A DNA stretch of 64,000 nucleotides from NCBI RefSeq assembly GCF_001028625.1, contig NZ_CP011805.1, forward strand, positions 2,341,001 through 2,405,000. The letters run 5' to 3'. The stretch is from Pelagerythrobacter marensis (lineage in GTDB: Bacteria; Pseudomonadota; Alphaproteobacteria; Sphingomonadales; Sphingomonadaceae). Position numbers and translations under genes: made by a program. The notes below the pieces were generated by a model. That model saw nothing but the letters and a program-made list of their open reading frames with translations. It did no database searches and was not told where the DNA came from. Within the stretch, counting starts at the first letter, position 1. Every line of letters starts with the position of its first letter. Shown here piece after piece: positions 8,448 to 17,469 of this stretch.

Positions 8448-8859
8448 GCCGTCTTCCCCCTCGGGCTCGACATTCTCTGTCATCGGGGCCGACGTCACGA
8501 TCAAGGGCGATGTGACCGCATCGACCGAACTGCATGTCGACGGCCGGATCGAAGGTGACGTGACTTGCGATTCGCTGGTTCAGGGCGAATCGAGCGTGAT
8601 CGAAGGGGCCGTGAGCGCCGAGATCGCCCGGCTGGCCGGTCAGGTGCGCGGATCGATCACCGCGCGCCAGCTCGTCGTTCTCAAGTCCGCCCGGATCGAA
8701 GGCGATGTGCATTACGATGCGCTGACGATCGAGCAGGGCGCACAGGTCGAAGGGCGCTTCGCCTATCGCCTCTCCGAAGGGCAGACCGGCGACAGAAATG
8801 CGTCCTCCGCCGCCACTCAGGCCGACGACGGCGAACCGAAGCTTACGCTGGCGCAGTAG
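8395..8859 (+). CDS. Bactofilin
   Basis: Bactofilins are self-assembling beta-helical cytoskeletal proteins that recruit or place murein enzymes. The 154-residue product has the expected core of short repeats: FSVIGADVTIKGDV, then LHVDGRIEGDV, then QVRGSITARQLVVLKSARIEGDV. The tails are flexible. The start at 8395 (MFSKKS) lies 53 bases inside the peptidase gene, with GGAGA upstream. An in-frame ATG at 8440 with GGGAG is a real alternative that removes 15 residues. Overlap with the M23 gene supports joint expression. Confidence 0.88.
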   Translation: MFSKKSEPSPTGAIPMARPSSPSGSTFSVIGADVTIKGDVTASTELHVDGRIEGDVTCDSLVQGESSVIEGAVSAEIARLAGQVRGSITARQLVVLKSARIEGDVHYDALTIEQGAQVEGRFAYRLSEGQTGDRNASSAATQADDGEPKLTLAQ

Positions 8860-8922
8860 AGCCTGCCGGTTTGCGCGACCCGGCAGCCCCCGCTCGGGGT
8901 GCCGCGCCGCGATTGCCCAGTT

Positions 8923-10593
8923 TCAGGCCAGCACTTCCATTCGCAGCGCCTTCCGGTCGAGCTTGCCGATCATCGTTCGCGGCAGCTCGTCACGGATGAC
9001 CACCCCCGAAACGCGCTCGTGTTTGCCCACGCGCTGGTTGATCCAGGCCTGCAATGCGCTCGCATCGGTCTGCGCGTCGTCCTGCAACGTGACATAGGCC
9101 CGCGGCGTTTCGCCCAGGTAATCGTCTGGAACCCCGATTACGAGCGTTTCCTTGATAGCGGGATGCTCCAGCAGGATCGCCTCGACCTGGCTGGGGAACA
9201 CCTTGAAACCACCGACCGCGATCATGTCCTTGATCCGGTCGACAATGGCGATGAATCCGTCCTCGTCGATTTCGGCCACGTCGCCGGTGCGTAACCAGTG
9301 CGTGCCATCAATCTCGGCGAAGGCGGAAGCCGCAGCATCGGGCCGGTTCCAGTATCCCTGCATGATCTGCGGCCCGGTGATCGCCAGTTCGCCCGGTTCG
9401 CCTTCGGACGCGAGGCGGGTGGGATCTTCCTTGTCGAGAAGGATAATGCGGGTTTGCGGTATGACCTGGCCGATCGTTCCCGGCTTGCGCAGGCCGGTAT
9501 AGGGATTGGTCGATACGACCCCCGCGCTTTCGGTCAGGCCGTAGCCTTCGACCAGCCGCGCGCCGGTTGCGGCTTCGAACTTCTCGCGAACCGGCGCCGG
9601 CAATGGCGCGCCGCCCGAAATCGCCACCTTGAGCGACGAGAAATCCGTGCGCGCGATATCGGGATGGTCGAGCAGCGCCTGAAACATGGTCGGCACACCG
9701 GGGAACGCGGTGGCCCGCGTGCGTTCGATGGTCTTCAACACCTGCTTGGGTTCGAAACGGGGCACCATTGCGATACATCCGCCCTTGGCCACAGTTCGGT
9801 TGAGCACGCAGGTGTTGGCGAAAACGTGGAACAGCGGCAGCGCGCCCATGATGACATCGGTCACATCGTCGCCGAACGGATCGATCGCATCCACCTGGAG
9901 CGCGTTGACCGCGAGATTGGTGTGCGTGAGCATGGCACCCTTGGGCCGTCCGGTGGTGCCGCCTGTGTATTGCAGAAGCGCGAGATCGGCCGGCATGATC
10001 GAAACGGCCGCCGGTTCGCCCGAGGCTGCTGCTGCCACATCGGCCCATTCGAACACATCGGGCTGGCCCGGAATGGATGCGATACTTTTGCGGCCGAGCA
10101 ACTTCAGCGCAATCCGCTTCGGCCAGGACAGCATTGCCCCCAGCCGCCCGACGACGAGGGTTTGCAAAGGCGATGCGTCGAGCACCTTGAGCGCGGTGGG
10201 CAGCAGGCTGGCGGCATCGATGGTGACCAGCAGGCGCGTACCCGAATCCTCGACCTGCTGGGCCAGTTCGTCGACCGTGTAGAGCGGCGAGAAGTTGACC
10301 ACGACGGCGCCCGCCATCATCGCGCCGTAGTACGCGGCCACGTATATCGGCACATTGGGCAGGAACAGCCCGATCCGATCGCCCCGATCCACCCCCATCG
10401 CCTGAAGCCCGGCAGCGAAGCGCCGCGCCTCGTCGTGGAGTTCGCGATAGGAGAAGGACCGCCCGAGAAAATCGACCAGGGGCGCATCGGGGTGCCGGTT
10501 CGCCGAACGCGCGAACAGATCGGGCAGGGTTACCGGCTCGAACCGGGTGTCCCAGGGCGCAGCGTGCTGATAGCTCGTCTTACTGACATCCAT
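8923..10593 (-). CDS. Long-chain fatty acid--CoA ligase family
   Basis: This is an AMP-forming acyl-CoA synthetase of 556 residues that activates fatty acids to acyl-CoA in the cytoplasm. The adenylation motif LLQYTGGTTGRPKGA is present, as are VEGYGLTES, the hinge region WLRTGDVAEIDEDGF, and the C-terminal Lys in PRTMIGKLDRKAL. The substrate chain length cannot be read from the sequence. It converges on the bactofilin gene. A second, more distant AMP-forming ligase lies at 59166-60971. Confidence 0.92.
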   Translation of the reverse strand: MDVSKTSYQHAAPWDTRFEPVTLPDLFARSANRHPDAPLVDFLGRSFSYRELHDEARRFAAGLQAMGVDRGDRIGLFLPNVPIYVAAYYGAMMAGAVVVNFSPLYTVDELAQQVEDSGTRLLVTIDAASLLPTALKVLDASPLQTLVVGRLGAMLSWPKRIALKLLGRKSIASIPGQPDVFEWADVAAAASGEPAAVSIMPADLALLQYTGGTTGRPKGAMLTHTNLAVNALQVDAIDPFGDDVTDVIMGALPLFHVFANTCVLNRTVAKGGCIAMVPRFEPKQVLKTIERTRATAFPGVPTMFQALLDHPDIARTDFSSLKVAISGGAPLPAPVREKFEAATGARLVEGYGLTESAGVVSTNPYTGLRKPGTIGQVIPQTRIILLDKEDPTRLASEGEPGELAITGPQIMQGYWNRPDAAASAFAEIDGTHWLRTGDVAEIDEDGFIAIVDRIKDMIAVGGFKVFPSQVEAILLEHPAIKETLVIGVPDDYLGETPRAYVTLQDDAQTDASALQAWINQRVGKHERVSGVVIRDELPRTMIGKLDRKALRMEVLA

Positions 10594-10674
10594 GTAAACA
10601 TGGATGCGTCAAGCAGACGCATAGAGCAAGGACTTTTTGTTACGCCGCGATGCCGCCGCGCGACGACTGCGATA

Positions 10675-11385
10675 TCAGGCGGGTTCGTCGCCGCCTTCGG
10701 CTTCGGAAGCGCGCTTCGCCTCCAGCCAGGCGGCGGCCTCCGCTTCCTGAGCGGCTTCGGAAGCAGCCTTTTCATTCGCATCGCGCTCTGCCCGCAGTTC
10801 GGCGATCAGCTTCTCGCGGTCGGTGCCCGAATCGGCAACAACCGGAGCCTCTTCCTCGATACCGGCCTTCTTCGCGGCCTTGGCGACGACGGCATCCAGC
10901 TCGCGCTGCGAACACAGGCCCAGCGTTACCGGGTCCTTCGGCTGAATGTTCTGGATGTTCCAGTGGCTGCGCTCGCGAATCGCGGTGATCGTGTTGCGCG
11001 TGGTGCCGATCAGCTTCGAAATCTGCGCGTCGGAGATTTCCGCGTGGTTGCGCAGAATCCATGCGATCCCGTCGGGCTTGTCCTGCCGCTTGGAAACGGG
11101 TGTGTAGCGCGGCCCCTTGGTCCGGGTCACTTCGACCGGGGCCTTGTGCATCTTGAGCGCATATTCGGCATCGGCCTGACCGCGCTCGATCTCTTCCTGC
11201 GTCAGCTCGCCCGAATGGACAGGGTCGCGGCCGGTGTACTTGCTGCCTGCAAGATCGTCCGCCATCGCCTGCACCTCGAGTATGTGCAGACCGCAGAAAT
11301 CGGCGATTTGCGAGAAGCTGAGCGATGTGTTGTCGACCAGCCAGGTGGCGGTGGCGTGCGGCATCAGCGGGGTGGGTTGGGGCAT
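10675..11385 (-). CDS. trcR: Cell-cycle transcriptional regulator TrcR (DUF1013)
   Basis: The 236-residue protein matches the alphaproteobacterial DUF1013/TrcR family, described in Caulobacter as a regulator that associates with RNA polymerase. Visible are the conserved N-terminus (MPHATATWLVDNTSLSFSQIA), a middle block (GPRYTPVSKRQDKPDGIAWIL), a helix-turn-helix-like stretch (DAQISKLIGTTRNTITAIRE), and an acidic Ala/Glu-rich C-terminal tail. I chose the ATG at 11385 because AGGACA lies upstream and the conserved region starts there. A terminator-like hairpin ends only 15 bases before the start codon. Confidence 0.88.
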   Translation of the reverse strand: MPQPTPLMPHATATWLVDNTSLSFSQIADFCGLHILEVQAMADDLAGSKYTGRDPVHSGELTQEEIERGQADAEYALKMHKAPVEVTRTKGPRYTPVSKRQDKPDGIAWILRNHAEISDAQISKLIGTTRNTITAIRERSHWNIQNIQPKDPVTLGLCSQRELDAVVAKAAKKAGIEEEAPVVADSGTDREKLIAELRAERDANEKAASEAAQEAEAAAWLEAKRASEAEGGDEPA

Positions 11386-11400
11386 GGCGAAACTGTCCTG

Positions 11401-11432
11401 AAAATATAAGGGCCGCCCCTCGCGGAGCGGCC
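11401..11432 (-). terminator. Terminator-like hairpin just upstream of trcR
   Basis: Reading the minus strand, GGCCGC pairs with GCGGCC, extended by a T-G and a C-G pair around a short loop, then CTTATATTTT follows. This is a credible intrinsic terminator for the lpxH-like/glycosyltransferase unit. The T-run runs straight into the trcR leader, leaving 15 bases to its ATG. It may therefore act as an attenuator, or trcR may have a promoter inside or beyond the hairpin. Confidence 0.6.
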
Positions 11433-11499
11433 GTTGCGGACACGATTTAGGCGATGCGTACCGCGAGGGCAAGCGTTTAGGGTTTACGGCCTGCGCGGA

Positions 11500-12576
11500 T
11501 CAGGCCGGTACCGGCTCCGTATCGAGCGCGACGAGGCCGGCCAGAAACTGATCGGTCGCCGCGTCCCACGAATAGCGCGCCCCCAGTTCGGCGCAATCGG
11601 CCCGGTCGCTGAAGAGCGCCCCTGCAATCGCGCGATCGAGATCTTCGGACAGGGCACCGACTTTATCGGTAACGATATCGACCGGTCCGGCGACGGGAAA
11701 CGCGGCCACCGGCGTGCCGCAGGCCAGCGCCTCGATCATCACCAGTCCGAACGTATCGGTACGGCTGGGAAACACGAAGACATCGGCATGGGCGTAACAT
11801 CCGGCCAGCTCCGCCCCGCTGCGGCGGCCGATGAAGTGGGCATCGGGGAACCGTTCGCGCAGTCCGGCGAGCGCCGGCCCGTCACCGACCACGACTTTGC
11901 TGCCCGGATACTGGCCGGACAGAAACGCGTCGATGTTCTTTTCGACCGCAACTCTGCCGACATAGAGCTGAATGGGACGGGGGAGATCGGCGAATTCCGG
12001 CGGCTCGGGAGCCTGCGGGTTGAAGCAGGCCAGGTCGACCCCGCGGCTCCACGCGTGAAGCCGGCCGAGCCCCCGGCCCCGCAGTTCTTCCCGAACGCTT
12101 TCCGTCGCCACCAGGATACGCCGCGCGGGGGCGTGAAACCAGCGAATATACCGCCAGAACAGCGCCGGGGGCAGCCCGGTGCGGCGCGCGACATAGTCGG
12201 GAAACTGCGTGTGATAGGCGGTGGTGAACGGAATCCCGCGTGCCAGGCAATAGCGGCGCGCGGCCATTCCCAGCGGTCCTTCGGTCGCGATATGGATCGC
12301 ATCGGGCGCAATGGCGTCCAGCCGACGCCCGATGCCGCCGGGCGGCGCCATCGCCAGTCGGATGTCGGGATAAGTCGGACAGGGTACCGAGCGGAACAGG
12401 TCGGGCGAGATGACCTCCACCGTATGTCCGCGCTGCTGGAGGATGGCGCAGGTCGTGGTCAGCGTTCGCACCACCCCGTTCATCTGGGGGCGCCAGGCAT
12501 CGGTGACGATTGCGACGCGCTGGGGGTAGGGTTGCCGGTTCCGCGTCTCGTCCGGGAAACCGGTCATCCGATTCAT
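11500..12576 (-). CDS. Family 4-type glycosyltransferase
   Basis: This is a 358-residue GT-B glycosyltransferase. The N-terminal domain begins RVAIVTDAWRPQMNGVVRTL, which resembles bacterial lipid mannosyl- or glucosyltransferases. The C-terminal donor-binding domain carries LYVGRVAVEKNI, VVVGDGPAL and the E-x7-E region in SRTDTFGLVMIEALACGTPV. It probably transfers a sugar to a membrane lipid from the cytoplasmic face, but donor and acceptor are unknown. It overlaps the LpxH-like gene by four bases (ATGA), so the pair likely works on the same lipid pathway. Confidence 0.87.
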   Translation of the reverse strand: MNRMTGFPDETRNRQPYPQRVAIVTDAWRPQMNGVVRTLTTTCAILQQRGHTVEVISPDLFRSVPCPTYPDIRLAMAPPGGIGRRLDAIAPDAIHIATEGPLGMAARRYCLARGIPFTTAYHTQFPDYVARRTGLPPALFWRYIRWFHAPARRILVATESVREELRGRGLGRLHAWSRGVDLACFNPQAPEPPEFADLPRPIQLYVGRVAVEKNIDAFLSGQYPGSKVVVGDGPALAGLRERFPDAHFIGRRSGAELAGCYAHADVFVFPSRTDTFGLVMIEALACGTPVAAFPVAGPVDIVTDKVGALSEDLDRAIAGALFSDRADCAELGARYSWDAATDQFLAGLVALDTEPVPA

Positions 12577-13472
12577 GCCGCAGCCTTCTCTCCGGCGGGT
12601 TCGGGTGCGAGATGCGCGTCACGGCGAGCCATCTCTTCGGGCCAGTGCAGCAGCTCCATCCGTCCGTCGAAATGCTCGACCAGTGCGTTGCAGCCTTCGA
12701 CCCAATCGCCATCGTTGTAGTATTCGATACCGTCGAATTCGCGGATCTCGGCGGTATGAATGTGGCCGCACACCACCCCATCGACCCCGCGTTCTCCTGC
12801 AGCGCGGGCGACGACTTCCTCGTACTTGGAAATGAATTCGACGGCGTTCTTGACCTTGTGCTTCGCCATTTTGGACAGCGACCAGTATGGCAGGCCGAGC
12901 ATCCGCCGCACCCCGTTCACATAACGGTTCAGCTCCATCATCACGTGGTAAAGCGCGTCCCCGACAAAGGCGAGCCAGCGGTGCGCGAGCATGATGGTGT
13001 CGAATTCGTCGCCGTGCAGTACCATGAGACGACGACCGTCCGCGGTGTCGTGGAAGGCGGCGCGGCGAAGTTCCACCCCGCCGAAATTCATGCCCGAAAA
13101 CGGTCGCAGCATTTCGTCGTGATTGCCGGGGATATAGACAATCCGCGTGCCGCGCTTCGCTCGCTTGAGAATGCGCCAGACCACATCGTTGTGTTCGGCA
13201 GGCCAGTAGAATTTTTTCTTGAGGCGCCAGCCGTCGATGATGTCGCCGACCAGATACATCGTCTCGCTATCGGTGCTGTCGAGGAAATCGATCAGCATCG
13301 CCGCGTTGCACCCCTTGGTCCCAAGGTGAATATCGCTGATCCAGATCGTGCGATAGCGCTGCCGCTTGCCATCCTCCGGTTCGGGAATGGCACTTTGTAT
13401 CGGGGGGAAACTGGCAACAGTCGCCAGTTCGGCCAGTTCTGCCGGCAAGCCGTCGCCGCGTTTCGTGCTCAT
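12573..13472 (-). CDS. UDP-2,3-diacylglucosamine diphosphatase-like phosphoesterase
   Basis: This 299-residue calcineurin-like metallophosphoesterase has WISDIHLGTKG, YLVGDIIDGW, IPGNHDE, LHGDEFD and GHIHTA, which together supply the two-metal site. The pattern is that of LpxH-like enzymes that cut UDP-diacylglucosamine in lipid A synthesis. Many Alphaproteobacteria use LpxI for that step, so another pyrophosphatase role in envelope lipid metabolism is possible. The start at 13472 has GAGGG upstream and is preferred to 13520. It is the first gene of a two-gene unit with the glycosyltransferase. Confidence 0.8.
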   Translation of the reverse strand: MSTKRGDGLPAELAELATVASFPPIQSAIPEPEDGKRQRYRTIWISDIHLGTKGCNAAMLIDFLDSTDSETMYLVGDIIDGWRLKKKFYWPAEHNDVVWRILKRAKRGTRIVYIPGNHDEMLRPFSGMNFGGVELRRAAFHDTADGRRLMVLHGDEFDTIMLAHRWLAFVGDALYHVMMELNRYVNGVRRMLGLPYWSLSKMAKHKVKNAVEFISKYEEVVARAAGERGVDGVVCGHIHTAEIREFDGIEYYNDGDWVEGCNALVEHFDGRMELLHWPEEMARRDAHLAPEPAGEKAAA

Positions 13473-13636
13473 CACCGAACCCTCGCGAGCAATTGCACTC
13501 TCGCAAGCCATGGCAGGCAATTGTTACAACCGATTCACAACGCGGTGACGCTTCAGCGTAAGTTTGACCGTTCTGCGTCAGTCGATGGCTGCGATGGGGC
13601 CGGGCCGCAGCCTTCCGCGCACGACCGCCGGAACGG

Positions 13637-14647
13637 TCAGCCGCCGGCCACCTCGAGCACGATCTTGCCGATGTGATCGCCCGCTTCCATCCGCGCATGA
13701 GCAGCTGCCGCCTCTGCCAGCGGAAAGCTGCGATCCATAACCGGGCGCAGCGTACGATCTTCGAACAGCGGCCAGGCGTTCTTTTCTATTTCCGCAGCCA
13801 GCAGCGTCTTGAAAGCGTCCGTACGCGGGCGCAGCGTCGAGCCGGTGAGGGTGTAGCGGCGGCTCATCACCACGGCCATGTTCAGCTCGGCCTTCATCCC
13901 GCCCAGGATCGCGATCGTCACATGGCGTCCGTCTTCGGCCAGACACTTGAGATTGCGGGGGACATAGTCGCCCGAAACCATGTCGAGCACGACCTCCACC
14001 CCTTTGCCGCCGGTGTAGGCCTTCACTTCTTCGACGAAGTCCTGCTCGCGGTAGTTGATCGCAAGATCCGCCCCCAGTTCGCGCGCAGCGGCGCATTTCG
14101 CCTCGTCGCCGCACGTTACGATCACGCGCAGGCCAAAGGCCTTGCCCAGCATTGTCGCCATCGTTCCGATCCCGCTGGTGCCGCCGTGGACCAGCAGGGT
14201 TTCACCTTCGCTCGCCCAGCCGCGTTCGAACACGTTGTGCCACACGGTGAACAGCGTTTCGGGAATGGCCGCGGCTTCGGCCAGCGGCATCGCATCGGGC
14301 ACCGGCAGGCAATGGCCGATATGCGCGAGGCAATATTCGGCATAGCCACCCCCGGCGACGAGGGCGCAATAGCGCTCGCCCACGTAATCTTCCAGCACGC
14401 CCGGGCCCACGGCTGCGATCGTGCCGGATACCTCCAGCCCCGGAATCGGTGAAGCGCCGGGTGGCGGCGGGTAGAGCCCCTGGCGCTGCGCCACATCGGG
14501 CCGGTTGACCCCGGCCCAGGCAACACGGAGCAGGACCTGCCCCTCGCCCGGTTCGGGCACCGCGATGCGCTCCGTTCGCAAAACCTCGGGATCGCCGGGG
14601 TTATCGAAACCGATCGCAGTCATTTCACCAGGCACTTGCGCCGCCAT
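13637..14647 (-). CDS. NAD(P)H quinone oxidoreductase, zinc-independent MDR family
   Basis: This 336-residue medium-chain dehydrogenase/reductase resembles quinone oxidoreductase and PIG3. It shows the GroES-like N-terminus (VAWAGVNRPDVAQRQGLYPPPPG), GLEVSGTIAAVGPGV, and the cofactor loop region LVHGGTSGIGTMA. No structural or catalytic zinc cysteines are seen, as expected for this branch. The ATG at 14647 has GGGGGG six bases upstream and is preferred over 14653. It reduces quinones or enones with NADPH; the true substrate is unknown. It is divergent from the DUF1192 gene. Confidence 0.87.
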   Translation of the reverse strand: MAAQVPGEMTAIGFDNPGDPEVLRTERIAVPEPGEGQVLLRVAWAGVNRPDVAQRQGLYPPPPGASPIPGLEVSGTIAAVGPGVLEDYVGERYCALVAGGGYAEYCLAHIGHCLPVPDAMPLAEAAAIPETLFTVWHNVFERGWASEGETLLVHGGTSGIGTMATMLGKAFGLRVIVTCGDEAKCAAARELGADLAINYREQDFVEEVKAYTGGKGVEVVLDMVSGDYVPRNLKCLAEDGRHVTIAILGGMKAELNMAVVMSRRYTLTGSTLRPRTDAFKTLLAAEIEKNAWPLFEDRTLRPVMDRSFPLAEAAAAHARMEAGDHIGKIVLEVAGG

Positions 14648-14739
14648 TGGCATCCCCCCTGTTGCCGAGCCGTCACGCGAGCGCACCTAACGCGCTGCCC
14701 CATTGACAGCAAGCGCCACGAATTGCGAGATTGAGGGCA

Positions 14740-14943
14740 ATGGAAGAGGACGATCGTCCGCGCCCCCGTGGCGATGCTGCGAGCAAGCTCGCCGGGGAGG
14801 ACCTTTCGCCCTATTCGCGCGACGAGCTGACGGAGCGGATCGCTCTGCTCGAAGCCGAGATCGCCCGGGTGGAAAAACACCGCCAGTCGGCAGATGCGCA
14901 CCGCGACGCTGCCGAAGCGCTGTTTGGAAAGCCGGCCGGATGA
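14740..14943 (+). CDS. DUF1192 family small protein
   Basis: The product is a 67-residue acidic protein with the DUF1192 core LAGEDLSPYSRDELTERI followed by a helix LEAEIARVEKHRQS and a conserved tail with AEALF. The function is unknown; the family is widespread in Alphaproteobacteria and often sits beside a quinone oxidoreductase, as here. The ATG at 14740 follows GAGGG; a TTG at 14731 could extend it by three residues. Confidence 0.78.
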   Translation: MEEDDRPRPRGDAASKLAGEDLSPYSRDELTERIALLEAEIARVEKHRQSADAHRDAAEALFGKPAG

Positions 14944-14952
14944 AACATGCCA

Positions 14953-15041
14953 TTCGCATTTGGCCCGTTCGCATTTGGCGATGGTCGCCCCATATGGGTG
15001 TGACCGGCCCCGCCGGTTCCCGTATTCCCCCTGCGAGGGGG
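14953..15041 (+). promoter_or_regulatory. clpA upstream region: direct repeat and two small hairpins
   Basis: TTCGCATTTGGC occurs twice (14953 and 14968) with 15-base periodicity. ACCGG/CCGGT (15003-15017) and CCCCC/GGGGG (15027-15041) form short hairpins before the clpA start. The repeat could be an operator, but I recognise no factor for it. Confidence 0.3.
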
Positions 15042-15068
15042 CTGCATTTCGCCACGAAAGACCGATAG

Positions 15069-17444
15069 ATGCCCAGCTTCGCCCAGAACCTTGAGAAAAC
15101 ACTGCATGCCGCGCTGGAAAATGCCGGAGAGCGGCGGCACGAATATGCAACGCTTGAGCATCTCCTGCTTGCGCTGGTGGACGATGAGGATGCAGCGCAG
15201 GTCATGGCTGCCTGCGGTGTCGATCTTGACGAACTCGGCGAAGCGGTGCGCCAGTATCTCGACCAGGAATACCAGTCGCTGAAAACCGAAGACGACGGCG
15301 ATCCGCAACCGACGGCGGGGTTCCAGCGGGTGATCCAGCGGGCGATTCTTCACGTCCAGTCCAGCGGCAAGGACACGGTAACCGGCGCGAACGTGCTGGT
15401 CGCACTGTTTTCCGAGCGTGACAGTTATGCCGTCTACTTCCTGCAGCAGCAGGACATGAGCCGGCTCGATGCCGTAAGCTTCATCAGCCACGGTATCGGC
15501 AAAGGCGGCAAGCATCTCGAAAGCCGCTCTCCCCAGGGTGCCGACGAAGCCGGCAAGCCCGACGAGAAAGCCGACAACAAGAAAGAAACCGCACTCGACC
15601 AGTTCACGGTCAACCTGAATGCGAAGGCAGAAGCGGGCAAAGTCGATCCGCTGATCGGCCGCGGCCCGGAAGTCGACCGCACGATCCAGATCCTCTGCCG
15701 CCGGTCGAAGAACAATCCGCTCTACGTCGGCGATCCGGGCGTGGGCAAGACGGCCATCGCCGAAGGGCTCGCGCGCAAGATTATCGAAGGCGACGTACCC
15801 GAAGTCCTGGCCGATGCGGTGATCTACTCGCTCGACATGGGCGCGCTGCTCGCCGGCACACGCTATCGCGGCGATTTCGAAGAACGCCTGAAGCAGGTCG
15901 TGAACGAGTTGGAAGGAATGCCCGACGCAATCCTGTTCATCGACGAGATTCACACCGTGATCGGTGCCGGCGCGACCAGCGGCGGGGCAATGGACGCCAG
16001 CAACCTGCTGAAGCCGGCGCTGTCGAGCGGCGCGATCCGCTGCGTCGGATCGACTACCTACAAGGAATTCCGCAACCACTTCGAAAAGGATCGCGCCCTC
16101 CTGCGCCGGTTCCAGAAAATCGACGTCAACGAGCCGACGATCGAGGACACGGTCAAGATCCTGCGCGGCCTGAGGACAGCGTTCGAAGCGCACCACAACG
16201 TCAAGTACACACCCGATGCGCTCAAGACCGCGGTCGAGCTGTCGGCGCGCTACATCAACGATCGCAAGCTGCCCGACAAGGCAATCGACGTGATCGACGA
16301 AGTCGGCGCGATGCAAATGCTGGTCCCGCCCAGCCGCCGCAAGAAGAAGATTACTGCGCGCGAGATCGAGGCGGTGATCGCAACAATGGCGCGCATCCCG
16401 CCCAAAACGGTGTCGAGCGACGACAAGAAGGCTCTCGAAAACCTTGAACGGGATCTGAAGCATGTCGTCTTCGGCCAGGACAATGCGATTCAGCGCCTCT
16501 CGACCGCGATGAAGCTGAGCCGGGCCGGCCTGCGCGACCCGGACAAGCCGATCGGCAGCTTCCTCTTCACCGGCCCCACCGGCGTCGGCAAGACCGAAGT
16601 CGCTCGCCAGCTGGCGAGTGTCATGGGCATCGAGCTGAAGCGTTTCGACATGTCCGAATATATGGAACGGCACTCGGTCAGCCGGCTGATCGGCGCGCCT
16701 CCGGGCTATGTCGGGTACGATCAGGGCGGTCTGCTGACCGATGCCGTGGATCAGAACCCGCACTGCGTCCTGCTGCTTGACGAGATCGAGAAGGCCCACC
16801 CCGATCTGTTCAACATCCTGCTGCAGGTGATGGATAACGGGCGCCTGACCGACCACCACGGCAAGACGGTCGATTTCCGCAACGTCGTGCTGATCATGAC
16901 GACCAATGCCGGGGCTGCCGATATGGCGAGCCAGGGCATCGGGTTCGGCGATGTGAGCAAGGAAGATGCGGGCGAAGAAGCGGTGAAGAAGATGTTCACC
17001 CCCGAATTCCGCAACCGGCTCGATGCCATCGTTCCGTTCGGATACCTGGGCAGGAGCACGGTCGCGCGCGTCGTCGACAAGTTCATTCTTCAGCTCGAAT
17101 TGCAGCTGGCCGAACAGAATGTGCATATCCAGTTCGACAAGGATGCGCGCGACTGGCTGGCCGACAAGGGGTACGATCGCCTCTACGGCGCGCGGCCGAT
17201 GGGCCGCCTGATCCAGGACAAGATCAAGCAGCCGCTGGCCGAAGAATTGCTGTTCGGCAAACTCGCCGACGGGGGCGAGGTCCACGTCAGCGTCAAGGGC
17301 GGCAAACCGTCGTTCGAACTGACCCCCGCACCGCCCAAGACCCGGACCAGGCGCAAAGCCGCGAAGAAAACCACCGCGAAAAAGGGTGCGGCTGACAAGA
17401 CGCCGGACGCGAGCGAAGGCGCCGGAAACGACAAAAGCGAATAA
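15069..17444 (+). CDS. clpA: ClpA, ATPase subunit of the ClpAP protease
   Basis: ClpA unfolds substrates and feeds them to ClpP in the cytoplasm. The 791-residue protein has the N-terminal double Clp repeat (about 1-145), AAA module 1 with GDPGVGKTAIAE (about 220) and FIDEIHTVIGAGA, and module 2 with FTGPTGVGKTEVA (about 500), LLLDEIEKAH and the ClpP-docking loop region. The C-terminus has a Lys/Thr/Ala-rich extension (TRRKAAKKTTAKKGAAD) beyond the usual end. No clpS precedes it, unlike the common arrangement. Start: ATG after ACCGATAG, weak ribosome site. Confidence 0.95.
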   Translation: MPSFAQNLEKTLHAALENAGERRHEYATLEHLLLALVDDEDAAQVMAACGVDLDELGEAVRQYLDQEYQSLKTEDDGDPQPTAGFQRVIQRAILHVQSSGKDTVTGANVLVALFSERDSYAVYFLQQQDMSRLDAVSFISHGIGKGGKHLESRSPQGADEAGKPDEKADNKKETALDQFTVNLNAKAEAGKVDPLIGRGPEVDRTIQILCRRSKNNPLYVGDPGVGKTAIAEGLARKIIEGDVPEVLADAVIYSLDMGALLAGTRYRGDFEERLKQVVNELEGMPDAILFIDEIHTVIGAGATSGGAMDASNLLKPALSSGAIRCVGSTTYKEFRNHFEKDRALLRRFQKIDVNEPTIEDTVKILRGLRTAFEAHHNVKYTPDALKTAVELSARYINDRKLPDKAIDVIDEVGAMQMLVPPSRRKKKITAREIEAVIATMARIPPKTVSSDDKKALENLERDLKHVVFGQDNAIQRLSTAMKLSRAGLRDPDKPIGSFLFTGPTGVGKTEVARQLASVMGIELKRFDMSEYMERHSVSRLIGAPPGYVGYDQGGLLTDAVDQNPHCVLLLDEIEKAHPDLFNILLQVMDNGRLTDHHGKTVDFRNVVLIMTTNAGAADMASQGIGFGDVSKEDAGEEAVKKMFTPEFRNRLDAIVPFGYLGRSTVARVVDKFILQLELQLAEQNVHIQFDKDARDWLADKGYDRLYGARPMGRLIQDKIKQPLAEELLFGKLADGGEVHVSVKGGKPSFELTPAPPKTRTRRKAAKKTTAKKGAADKTPDASEGAGNDKSE

Positions 17445-17469
17445 CGCTGCACAACGTCCATTCGATGCA

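Noticed and set aside
7173..8504. A 443-codon minus-strand frame opposite the M23 peptidase and bactofilin.
   Set aside because: The plus-strand genes have intact catalytic and repeat motifs. The minus frame has none.
8863..8886. Hairpin CTGCCGG/CCGGCAG between the convergent bactofilin and acyl-CoA ligase genes.
   Set aside because: No T-tract on either strand, so I do not call a terminator, although it may have a weak role.
9298..11409. A 703-codon plus-strand frame opposite the acyl-CoA ligase and TrcR.
   Set aside because: Antisense to two genes with clear family motifs; low-complexity Arg/Gly/Ala composition.
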